Below are positions 17,847-26,900 of a stretch of DNA of 64,000 nt, in pieces. Under the pieces are notes generated by a model. It did not search any database. It was given only the letters and a program-made list of their open reading frames with translations, and was not told the DNA's origin. How positions within the stretch are numbered: the first letter of the stretch is position 1; each line of letters opens with the position of its first letter. Both the position numbers and the translations under genes were made by a program. This DNA comes from Durusdinium trenchii (taxonomy: Eukaryota > Sar > Dinophyceae > Suessiales > Symbiodiniaceae): positions 736,071 to 800,070 of the forward strand of contig CAXAMN010029027.1 of NCBI GenBank assembly GCA_963970005.1, in the 5' to 3' direction.

Positions 17847-20800
17847 TCACCCTTTTCTCATGCCCCTTTCGAGGCGAAGTTGAAGCATCCACTTTCTTCG
17901 ACACCCTCTCTTCTCCTTCGATCTCTTCATCCAATAGCCTCTTCACTGCCGGCTTCTTCGGGGATGAAGGCAATGCCGGTGTCATAGGTGCAAAGGTGCT
18001 CAACAAACCAGGTGTATCTGGCGCTGCATGCACTCCTGGTGTCGGAGTGACAATGCCATCGGCCACATCGTTGGCGATTTCCTTCAACTCTTGTTCACTT
18101 GCCTCCTCTTCAAGCGTTGGTTGTCGTGATCTCTGCTTCTGTCCAGTTTGCCTCATCAAAATGCCCTGAGGTGAGTAACTCCACGGCAATCCTCGAACAG
18201 AGACAATGTCTGTGGCAATGAAGCTATCCTCCTTTGGAAGTCTGCGGATGGTCCTTGACTCAAATGCTCCCTCAGATGTCAGTACAATGTGTGAATCGTT
18301 CCATGGATGCTTGCCAACCCATACTCCACGTTGAAACACATTGCTCCCTTTGTACTGCACCATTCGCTTGAACATAACAGACTCTCCAAACAATGCAAGC
18401 TTCCCTTTGTATGGTCGTCCTGTAGCCAATTCATGACTTGTTTTGCCACACTTCTCAAGTACCCGAAAACGGTTCACCAGGAAAGCAGCATGTCTGAATG
18501 CCCATGGGAACACATGAAAGTTCCCCCAAATGTTCAGACTTGCCCGGTCTTCTGCAAAGGCTCTGAGACAATTGGCCATTCGCCTAATAGTCTGAACACC
18601 ACGCTCCACTTGACCATTTGACGCATGTTGTCCTGCTCCAGTCAGCCTGATCTCTGTTGTCAATCCCAACATGCTACGAACCTGCTGTACAGATCTGAGA
18701 ATCTGCCGAGTGGCGCGCTCTGAGTCTGCCTGTAGGACACAGCTATCTCTGGAAGCGTTCTCCAGTGTGAACCTGATGATCTCTTCTGTGATTGTTTTGA
18801 GGCTCGCTGTGCCTTTGGAAGGTACTGGCACAGCGTGGATGGCCTTCGTGTCAGAAGCGGTGGCAATCAAACAGGTTCCAAATTGGTCTTGCCTCTCTTC
18901 CACTTTGTCAGATGTCTTCCTGTCTAGCCTATCTTCATCGCCAGTGTATGTATAGCAAAAATCAATCTGAATGACAGATTTCCCAATGTCCTCCTTGTTC
19001 TCAGTGGACTTGTAGGGATCTTCCTTTGCTCGACTGGCAATGCATGCTTGACACCATGGGGCGTATGGCTGGTGAGTGACAAAGTGCAACTCCTGTTCCT
19101 CCACAGAAGGTAGCTTTGGTTGTCCTAGACTGATGGGTCTGCGTTGATTCTCCTGGAACAGTTTGCTTGCAACTGACAACTGCATCTGATTCTCCAAGTT
19201 CACTTTGAAGGCTAGCATACGGTCAAGAAGGCGTCTCTTGCTTCCAGTGTGCGCTAAGCCTCTCTCCTTGCATGCCATCTGAAGGTCCTTGACACTTGTC
19301 TTGTCAGAATATATCACTTCATCCAACTCAATCTCATTCGGCTTGCTCACAATCACATCCTTCTCCACATCGTGAACCATCTCTTGCCCTTCCAGAATCT
19401 CCGGCTCTTCTCCTTCATCTTCCGACCAGTCTGTTCTCTGCATGCCTGAAGACTCAATCTCTGGGTACGGCGTGATAGGGACTTCTGAACCCTGCTCCCA
19501 GTAGTCCTTGATCTTCGTGGGTGCAAAGAAACTCAAAGTCCTCAAAGGATTTGAAGGAGGGCTGATTCTGCGGAAAGCATTATTTCCCATGCTGTTATAG
19601 TCCTCCACATTTTCTACCTGAGTCCATGTGCCATCGTCGTTCTTCACCAAGGTCATGCGTGCTTTGTAAATCTTCTCGATGCTACCCTTGGGATCCAGAA
19701 GGTGACAGGCAACAGGATCACTGTAAACTGCTACACCATTGGGAAGTCGATGCCACCCTGGTGCCAACTCCAAACCTTGCACATACTTGCTGAGATAACC
19801 TGCAAGTGCCAAGATTCTTGCTGTCGTGGATGTCTCAAAAGGATTTTCAACATGTACTTCTACCATGTAGATCTGGGCTTCAAACTGCAACGAATTGCGG
19901 TCAGTGTTCAATGGGATATCTACACTCTTTTCCTCGTGCTTCAGGCTCAGAACTCCATCCATGCCTCCTAAGCACCAACCTCTCTTCAGAAGTCGCCCAG
20001 CACACAGAATGGGGTGCTGAACGTTTCCCAAGATGAACTCTTCCACAAGCTCAACAACTTTGCCGTTCTTGTCCACCACCCGGATTCTGGCTTTTGTGAT
20101 GCCATCATGTTCGATGCTTTTGCCTTGTGCATCCACCATTCTCAACTCCTCAGGTTTCGGCCGCCATGAGCCAACATTCGCATAGCTCTTGGGTAGGACC
20201 GAAATGTCCGCTCCACTGTCCAGAGTCACTAGACAGCTCTTGTCATCCTCCACATTCTCAATCTTGACCATGTTCACCATATAGTCCGGTCTCTCATCCT
20301 GCAGATCCATAGCTATGATGGCTACCCCTGCAGGTGCTTTTACCACCGGTTCGTGGCAGTCCATGTACTCGGACTCGTCAGGGTCAAAGAACTCCCCAAC
20401 CTCATGGTCCTCAACCTGAATCATGCCCACTCTCCATGGATATGAGCTTGAAGCATCTCCAGAATCTCGAGGCGTCGTCAGGTCGAAGATCTCCATAGAC
20501 CTGGCCTCAGGTGGTGTTTCCAATCTCACCATCTTCACACTTGCCGTTGTAGGGATCGTCGAAGTCTGTCCTGTCATACCCGTCGATGAAGAACTCGCTC
20601 CACCAGGGTTCACCTGCTCTTCGATCTGGTTGACCCTCTTCCAACAGTCCTTCGCAAAGTGCCCAGGCTTTCCACATGAATGGCATAGTCCGGTCTTGCC
20701 ACCCTTGGAGCCCTTGTCATAGTTCTTTCCTTTCTTTCCTGGACCCTTTTCCCATTGTGTCTTGCCTTTCTCGTTTCCTTTCCAGAAGCCACGAGCATCC

Positions 20801-22170
20801 TTATTCTTACCTTTCTCCTTGCCCTTCGCTTTGCCCTTTCCATCTTTGCCTTTGTCCTTGCCGCCCTTCTTGCCTTTGTTGTAGGACTTTCCCACGTAGT
20901 CCACTTCCATGGGCGTTGCTTCATCATTCGAGGCCCTTGTAGGCAACATCAAACTGTTGTTGCTATCCCACTTGGTCGTCACAGCCTCCAACTGGATGAT
21001 GCGCTCCTTCAACTGCTCATAGGTTGTTGTCTCAGTGAGCCATAGGTGAAGGTGCTGTCGAATCTGTGCAGGACAGGCCAAGAGGATGGCTGCTACTTTG
21101 GCATCATCAGAGTATTTCTGGTTTGAAATCCGCTCGTACTCGTTGACGATGGATTCAAATTGGGGAAGTTGCTCTGAAATTGTCTTCCCATCTGCGAACT
21201 GCACTCTCGACAACTGGCTGAGGAGAGCTAGCGATCTGGCCCTCGTCGCCGGTTGCATTTCTTTGAGAAGAATCTGCCATGCTTCAAATCCATTCTCCTT
21301 GTTCACATGCCTGATCAACTTCAAGGGTCTCAGCCTGAGATAGGAGGTCAACAGACTGAACAGCCTCACAGCACGGCCTTTCGTCTCGTCCAGCATGTCA
21401 TCAAAGGTGTAGTCACCGTCCATGTTCTTCTCCACCACATCCATGTCGTTTGCCATCGTGGGGTCGATGCCCTTGACATAGTTCAGGAAGGCAAACTTCC
21501 ACTCACTCCATTGCTTCAGCTCAGCTTCGCGATTCTCTGGCTTGAACAAGTCAGGAGACTTCAGATGTCGAGCCCAGCTCTGAGCTGATTGGTTCACTGT
21601 CAGCCTTTCCAAGGCTGCTGCCACAAGTCGAAGGCTTTCATCAGCCATTGTTCTCAGGCTTCGAACAGCGGGGTAGTAGACCTTGCTGTCCACCTTCACG
21701 TCGTCACCACCAAACTCCAATCCACTGTGGACTAAAAGTTCCCAGTATTGCCAATGCGAAATGAACTCGCACAGCACTTCCGTGTCAGTTTCGTCTCTGA
21801 GCTTTTCAACTCGTGACAAAAACTTCCAGCCAGCAGGAACCACCACGATGATCTCCTTCAGATCCTTGGAAAGTCGTCCAGCTGCTCTCTGCTGCAGTAC
21901 GATCGATGCTCGAACTGCTTTTTCTCCTCTCACCCAAGAGATCTTGCCAAGGTGCTCTGCAGTCTCGATCTTCAGGGTGTGGATCCTTCGAGTCTTCCAC
22001 TTCCCAGTCTTCGCTACCACCGAGCCGTTCTGGTAGTAGTTGATCTCCTGGATGGCCCCAGCACCAACTCCACCTGCCAAAGTCGCTAGCAGGAGAAGCT
22101 CCAGCAGCCAAATGCCTGCTGTTCCGCTCGATCGTGCCCTGGATCTCGTCAAGCGCGTCGTCGAAGACAA
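17668..22170 (-). CDS. Copia Gag-protease-integrase
   Basis: Open for 1500 codons from a TTG, but the first in-frame ATG is at 21648 (ADESLRLVAAALERL follows), which is the likely Gag start; the upstream open part would be leader. Gag helical domain (QILLKEMQPATRARSLAL), Lys/Gly-rich stretch, then a CCHC knuckle CHSCGKPGHFAKDC (~20645-20690). Aspartic protease: VTLDSGADISVLPKSY (~20190-20225). Integrase: zinc-binding HFVTHQPYAPWCQAC, catalytic Asp in IQIDFCY (~18958), Asp in LQADSERA (~18730) and Glu in NGQVERGVQTIRR (~18612). An Asp/Glu-rich linker leads to the frame end, and RT lies in the next frame. The product assembles the particle, matures it and integrates the cDNA. Confidence 0.9.
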   Translation of the reverse strand: MSSTTRLTRSRARSSGTAGIWLLELLLLATLAGGVGAGAIQEINYYQNGSVVAKTGKWKTRRIHTLKIETAEHLGKISWVRGEKAVRASIVLQQRAAGRLSKDLKEIIVVVPAGWKFLSRVEKLRDETDTEVLCEFISHWQYWELLVHSGLEFGGDDVKVDSKVYYPAVRSLRTMADESLRLVAAALERLTVNQSAQSWARHLKSPDLFKPENREAELKQWSEWKFAFLNYVKGIDPTMANDMDVVEKNMDGDYTFDDMLDETKGRAVRLFSLLTSYLRLRPLKLIRHVNKENGFEAWQILLKEMQPATRARSLALLSQLSRVQFADGKTISEQLPQFESIVNEYERISNQKYSDDAKVAAILLACPAQIRQHLHLWLTETTTYEQLKERIIQLEAVTTKWDSNNSLMLPTRASNDEATPMEVDYVGKSYNKGKKGGKDKGKDGKGKAKGKEKGKNKDARGFWKGNEKGKTQWEKGPGKKGKNYDKGSKGGKTGLCHSCGKPGHFAKDCWKRVNQIEEQVNPGGASSSSTGMTGQTSTIPTTASVKMVRLETPPEARSMEIFDLTTPRDSGDASSSYPWRVGMIQVEDHEVGEFFDPDESEYMDCHEPVVKAPAGVAIIAMDLQDERPDYMVNMVKIENVEDDKSCLVTLDSGADISVLPKSYANVGSWRPKPEELRMVDAQGKSIEHDGITKARIRVVDKNGKVVELVEEFILGNVQHPILCAGRLLKRGWCLGGMDGVLSLKHEEKSVDIPLNTDRNSLQFEAQIYMVEVHVENPFETSTTARILALAGYLSKYVQGLELAPGWHRLPNGVAVYSDPVACHLLDPKGSIEKIYKARMTLVKNDDGTWTQVENVEDYNSMGNNAFRRISPPSNPLRTLSFFAPTKIKDYWEQGSEVPITPYPEIESSGMQRTDWSEDEGEEPEILEGQEMVHDVEKDVIVSKPNEIELDEVIYSDKTSVKDLQMACKERGLAHTGSKRRLLDRMLAFKVNLENQMQLSVASKLFQENQRRPISLGQPKLPSVEEQELHFVTHQPYAPWCQACIASRAKEDPYKSTENKEDIGKSVIQIDFCYTYTGDEDRLDRKTSDKVEERQDQFGTCLIATASDTKAIHAVPVPSKGTASLKTITEEIIRFTLENASRDSCVLQADSERATRQILRSVQQVRSMLGLTTEIRLTGAGQHASNGQVERGVQTIRRMANCLRAFAEDRASLNIWGNFHVFPWAFRHAAFLVNRFRVLEKCGKTSHELATGRPYKGKLALFGESVMFKRMVQYKGSNVFQRGVWVGKHPWNDSHIVLTSEGAFESRTIRRLPKEDSFIATDIVSVRGLPWSYSPQGILMRQTGQKQRSRQPTLEEEASEQELKEIANDVADGIVTPTPGVHAAPDTPGLLSTFAPMTPALPSSPKKPAVKRLLDEEIEGEERVSKKVDASTSPRKGHEKRVIEEDENVESEEKKSKMSGVALPSMATSEARTVESSPRGSPTAQLYPPICRCRSHRSAWR

Positions 22171-22217
22171 CGTCGTAGTGCCACGTGCGTAGACGGCAGC
22201 GCGGCTCTTACGGCCAG

Positions 22218-22230
22218 CGCTCCGCTACCA
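22218..22230 (-). other. Primer-binding site, initiator-Met-tRNA type
   Basis: TGGTAGCGGAGCG follows the 5' LTR directly. Its complement would be a tRNA 3' end ...CUCCGCUACCA, whose last stem pair is U72 (pairing A1), the hallmark of initiator Met tRNA, which primes most copia elements. Confidence 0.75.
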
Positions 22231-22351
22231 TGAAAGCGGGAAGCGCCCTTTCTTCAAATGGGGATTGAGCCTATATCCGGCGATTGCGGATTCTCGGTTT
22301 GTGCGTGTCGTGTCTGAGTGGATGTCTATGACGTTCCATGAGATTCTAACA
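22231..22351 (-). repeat. 5' LTR of the copia element
   Basis: 121 bp, identical to 15226-15346. It should hold the element's promoter; no TATA-like box is evident within this short LTR. Confidence 0.93.
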
Positions 22352-22417
22352 ATATATGTATTTATATAGTTGTTTATCTAAATAGATATGTAGTTATCAA
22401 ATATTTCCCCTCAAAAT

Positions 22418-22861
22418 CTACTCTTTAAAACCTTTATCTTGTATAGATGATTGTTTTTTCTCACTTCTTGGTGTTGAATTCATTACATCAGCAATCATCC
22501 GATTGGTGCTTTCCTTGTCTTTGTCTTCTGGTGTGATTTGTCAGTTCCAACTAAACGATATACTATGTGCTTCACTATCCAGTTTGATGTCTCCATTGTC
22601 ATCTCTACTAACGTTCATAGTCTCATCACTCTTTGATATGTTGAAACTACATGGATTACAACTACACTTTATCCCCTTAGGGTTGATTTCTATTGTGTTT
22701 TGTAATTGTAGTTTTCCGTGGCATAAGGGACAGTCAAAGGTGATGAACTTGCTCTTGAGTTTCTGCTCTTCATCAAGTTTTATCATTGTAGCTTATTCAT
22801 CAGACAGTTCAAAATCTTCAGGTATGGGTGTTTTCTTCATATTTGTTCTTCGACGAGGCAT
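22418..22861 (-). pseudogene. Second viral zinc-ribbon protein with two in-frame stops
   Basis: ATG 22861 opens a basic N-terminus (MPRRRTNMKKTPIPEDF). TAA near 22795 and TGA near 22540 interrupt one continuous frame that ends at TAG 22418-22420, about 148 codons in all. The middle segment has CPLCHGKL and CSCNPCSF, a treble-clef or ribbon-like CxxC...CxCxxC pattern. After the TGA the frame continues as a hydrophilic tail (PEDKDKESTNRMIADV). Both stops are explained by single C-to-T changes (CAA, CGA). It is divergent from the ATPase gene. Function unknown. Confidence 0.55.
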
Positions 22862-22884
22862 CTATATATTTCATTGTAGAAAAA

Positions 22885-22920
22885 ATTAGGCAATATGATT
22901 GTTGCAAAATATTGTCTAAT
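22885..22920. promoter_or_regulatory. Hairpin in the divergent spacer before the ATPase
   Basis: 12-bp stem (ATTAGGCAATAT against ATATTGTCTAAT, one G-T pair) with a 12-nt loop, within the 263-nt AT-rich spacer between the divergently oriented zinc-ribbon gene and ATPase. The spacer otherwise shows no recognisable element. Confidence 0.4.
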
Positions 22921-23124
22921 TAGCTCTGGGGGAACACTAAAAGATGCGTGGCAGACTGAAATGAATTCACACGGCTGTAATCGGGGGTTGTCCAAATCTG
23001 AAAATGAGAGGCAGAAATCACACTAATTAACGGCTTATGCGGATTGAAGCAAACTGTCCCTATAATGGTTTACTTCAATAAGAATATAAACAATTTATGT
23101 TCTAAATATCGTTAATATCAATAT

Positions 23125-23592
23125 CTGTCAATTGTTAATATTAAACCCTATAAGCACAAGGAATACAGCAGTAAGCAGTCAAAGTATGGATATATGGCAC
23201 CGCTTCCAGCGAGAATTCTATTGAACGCTCCTTCAGGAACGGGTAAGGCAGTAGCACTGACAAATCTGATAATGGACATCTACAAAGACTGTGTTGAAAA
23301 GATATACATATTTTCGCCCACCGTCTTTATAGATGACACTTGGACGGTTGCAAAGAAATACATTGAAAACGAGATGGATATAAAACACTCTGATGAAGAC
23401 CCCATCTACTTTGACAACTTTGAGGAGAAAGACCTTAAGAACATCATAGACACACAGAAGGGAATTATAAAGTATATGAAGGAGAAGGAATACAAAACAT
23501 CTCTATAACATCTGTATCATCATAAACGATTGGGCGGACAATGAACGGGTGGTCAGAAAGAACAAGGAGCTAATCAAACTCTTCACGAAAGG
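23125..23592 (+). pseudogene. A32-like genome-packaging ATPase, truncated
   Basis: The conserved N-terminus (NIKPYKHKEYSSKQSKYGYM, then LPARILLNAPSGTGKAVALT) identifies the FtsK/HerA-superfamily packaging ATPase of polinton-like viruses and related groups. No ATG precedes it; a CTG at 23125 sits where the start is expected. Walker A has Ala where Ser/Thr should follow the Lys. After FSPTVFIDDTWTVAKKY the frame ends at 23508; a shifted frame continues with a Walker-B-like IIINDWADNERVV in which the first Asp is Asn. At 23592 AT-rich viral sequence ends and GC-rich host DNA begins, so the C-terminal half is missing. The intact enzyme pumps DNA into capsids; this copy cannot. Confidence 0.82.
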
Positions 23593-23958
23593 TCCATGTT
23601 TTCCCCCCTGGCGAACGGGGCACCGGACACCGGACACCGCCCACCTGCACGCACAGCTTCCTTCACCTCTGCGAGCCGCATCCGCACACGGGCAGAGACC
23701 TCGTCCGGTCCGCGGTCCGCGGCGGTCTGGGACATCGGTCACTTCGGTTCGTGGCACCCAAGCGGAGAGGTCAGAGCGAGTCCACTTCTGGTACAAAGAA
23801 AGCAAGGGTCCACTTCTCTACAGCTTGGCAATGCTATCCATGTTGCTACTGTATTTCACTTGTTCGTTGTTTTTTGTCTTTTGTCTTTAGGCGTTTGGAC
23901 CTTCTCTTTTTCATGTCCTTGTTCTAGATTCTAGAGACATCTTTTGTTTGCATCTCAA
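23593..23958. other. Host DNA after the viral truncation point
   Basis: GC-rich sequence with short repeats (CACCGGACACCGGACACC around 23620-23640), then a T-rich stretch. No gene is recognised. Confidence 0.5.
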
Positions 23959-26900
23959 TCAATCTGAAATGTTGACTTTAGTGAAGCAGGACTCCCAGGA
24001 CCCTTCTTTTTGTGTCTGGGCAGCTATGTCTGCCCTCGCCTCTGTCTTCTCCTTGTGCAAGGCCTCCACATTGGCAAGGCCCAGTAAGCGCTCTTCACAC
24101 TGTTCCTGGCATAGCTGCAAAAAGAACCTGAAGGTACTGCGCGTAGCCTCCTCGAACCACTTGCCAATGAACAACACCATGACATGGTATCAATGAACTC
24201 CAAACGCTCCCGAGTCAGCCAGCCCCGGCCGGTTTTTCACCGAAAGGATGACATATAAGCAATTCAGTTGGTCTACACACACAAGCGGTCTGCCAGAGCG
24301 TGCTGGTCTGCCACGCGTTCCTGGCCCCAACACCCGAGGTACTTATATACCACATTCACATCGCACTGATCCAAAGTCTCAGAAACAAGAGCTAAGCCTC
24401 AACTATGCCTCACGCGCGACGGACAAAAAGATAAGACAAGCAAACAACTCTCGCCATGGACAACGATCCGCGTGACTCGTCCAGGGCACCTTCTGCTCTT
24501 CGATCTCGAGGCGTTTCTCCTGGCATTTTGCTTATGGTGGAAGAAGAACAGAATGGAAACCAGCTGAGCTATACTGGGCCTCCGCCCTCTTTTTACAGCA
24601 CACCCCAACTACTGTAAGAGCTCTCTCACTCGCCAAACCACTGGTTTTGACAGGCTCTCTCACTCGCCAACCAAAAAAACTTAACAGTTACACACCCAGC
24701 TGTTCCCACCAGTTCCTTTAGCTCTGGGAATATACTCTCCATCCTCTGCTCTCCAACGCTCCTTCAGGCTCTCCGCCTGCTGTTGATGCTCCTCCGCCAG
24801 CTGGTCGAAGCGCACACGCTCATCCTGGGCCCCGGCACAGGGGATGAGGAGCCCCCCGACGGACAGGGCCCAGCTGCATGGCCCAGTGGGCCCAGTGGGC
24901 CCAGCGGGCCCGATGCCCGGGCATGGCCAGTCGGGGATACAGGAATGGGACGACTACAAAGCAACCTGAGCTTTAGAAGGATGGCACTGATGGCACGAAC
25001 TCCAACCTGCGTGTCGAACACCCCACCTGCAGCTTCGCAATCTGCTGATGGATCGCAGCCACGGAGTTCTGCGTCTCGACCATCTCTTGAAACAGATCCT
25101 GCGACGACGGATCCTACATCGACCCACGACGAGAGTGTAGACCTGGCGTGGATCAGTCGACGTGCGAGGTACGTAGACACGGCGTGGAGAAAGACAGACC
25201 GACCGTCCAAGCATGATATGATGACACGGCTAGGACCCACAGGAGTTGGGTGGTTCATGGACGACCCAAATCACCTCTTTTCGAGGCTATCGATAGACAC
25301 CCCTGAGGGGGTTCTGGTATGTATATTTAGGTTATATATTCAATCGCTTTGGATGTGAATGTCATCAACAATCAAGCTTGCCCAACTTTGGCCTCCATCC
25401 TTGTGTAAATCTGTCCCTAGTTTTAAGAAATCTGAGAAGCGGTCAGCTAGAACATGGCTTCATCTGGTGCAACCCTGCCTGTGACATGGGTGAGAGGCTG
25501 CCTTTTCTTTATCATTAAACCAACGTGCCAGTCTCAGTCTGTCAGTCTTGGTGGCCCCGGCACGGAAAACAAAACGCAACGTCCCGGATGTCATACCACG
25601 CAGTCGAGCATTACATGACATGCGCATACGATGCGGATCTTGCAATAAGCGAAAGGCAAATACGCACTGACAGCCAACCTATTCCCTCCACTGTTGACTG
25701 TTGCCTTGTTCTTTGACGTTGTGTCCTTCATCTCTATGTGTCCTTCATTTCATGTATCAGACCTCTCTAGGGACGGCAACATCCTCCAAATGCTGCGTCC
25801 TTGGCCTCCTTTTGGCACGTCTGCGACTTCACGAGATAGCTGTTGCTCTCGCCTGATGCGGCAAGTTCGCGGGGCACAGCCGGATCGGTGATACCAAGGA
25901 GAAACCCGTGGTGTCACAAGCTCTCTGAAAAGGTCTCAACACATGCTTTCCAGAGATACGTAGGATCAATATGGATCAATTGAGACATGTTTTAGAGAAT
26001 GCCACGGCACGTCCGAACGTGTGAAGAAAAGGAAAGCACCAGAAGAGGATCTGGTGAGATCCTTTCAACCCCCCGAAATCAACGAACGAAGTGGCATGAC
26101 ATGGCCCGAAGAACAACGAAGTATGACAGGGTCTTACATGGTTGAACCATTTCGGACCGAGTCGGTGCGGACTCGGCGGACTCGGCCTTGAGCCTCCAGG
26201 TCCGCGGCCTGAGGTCCGAACCGGGTCGGAACCGGTCAGGTGGTTGTGTCCCTTCTTTGTTCGACACCGCGCGGAGGAAAAACCAATTAAACTCCCGGAA
26301 AAAAGGGTCTTTGGAGAAAGGTCTTTTGAGTGGTCTTCAGATCAATCAATCAATCAATCAATCAATCAATTCTGTCTTCCGTTTCTTCACCGTGGGATCC
26401 TCCACTTTCACCTTGCAGCACAAGGTAACCAAGCACGCATTCTTTCGACACCCTGTGTGCAGGAAAACATGATCGAGATGCATTCGAGAACAAATCAACC
26501 AGAACACCTGCCTTCACTTTGGCTTCAGCTTTGGCACGCTGCACCTGAGCTGCCGTGAACTCCCCGCCGTGACTGGTGGACTCCGACCATCAATCTCCAC
26601 CCCTCCTGTGGCCCGTGTTCCCCGTCGATGTCCACCTGGGCGTGTATTAAAAGCGGGAGCCTCCGAAGGCTCCGAACGACCCCTGGAAGAAGGAAAACCG
26701 GAAAACCTCGACTGAAACAAAAAAACCATTGGGCCAGGGAGGATGGGGGAGGTCCCTTCATTGAACATCCACCCTCCACCACATCTTCGGCTCGTCGAGC
26801 CCCACGGCGTCCGGACATCCTCTTCCAGCTCGCTGAGCTTCGTGGCCCGCAAGTCCTGGGGGCCCGGTCTTCGTCGGGGTCGGTCGAGTCGTGCCTGAAT

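Larger units (their letters stand above)
15226..22351 (-). mobile_element. Ty1/copia LTR retrotransposon, recently inserted
   Basis: 7126 bp on the minus strand. The two 121-bp LTRs are identical by eye and are bounded by TG...CA. A 5-bp target duplication ATATA flanks the element (15221-15225 and 22352-22356). A tRNA-type primer-binding site follows the 5' LTR and a purine tract precedes the 3' LTR. The domain order Gag, protease, integrase, RT, RNase H is that of copia (integrase before RT). The insertion lies between two viral genes. Identical LTRs indicate a young insertion, although the coding part needs one frameshift. Confidence 0.93.
3856..23592. mobile_element. Endogenous polinton-like virus, decayed and truncated
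   Basis: After removing two nested retroelements (4591-12206 and 15226-22351), about 5 kb of AT-rich DNA remains with closely packed small genes: acidic protein, zinc-finger protein, zinc-ribbon protein, DDE integrase, C5 methyltransferase, AT-hook protein, second zinc-ribbon protein and A32-like packaging ATPase. The integrase plus packaging ATPase combination is characteristic of polintons and polinton-like viruses, which are common in protist genomes. Capsid and polymerase genes are not present; the island stops abruptly within the ATPase at 23592, where GC-rich host DNA resumes. Almost every gene has a frameshift or in-frame stop, so the copy is inactive. A virophage-like or larger-virus origin cannot be excluded without the capsid gene. 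Confidence 0.75.

Noticed and set aside
21648..22170. Signal-peptide-like N-terminus on copia Gag (a hydrophobic stretch of leucines near 22100)
   Set aside because: There is no ATG before it in frame; the open stretch is more likely leader sequence, with Gag starting at 21648.
23593..23890. Continuation of the packaging ATPase to the right
   Set aside because: Codon composition, GC content and sequence character change abruptly at 23592, and no ATPase motif follows.
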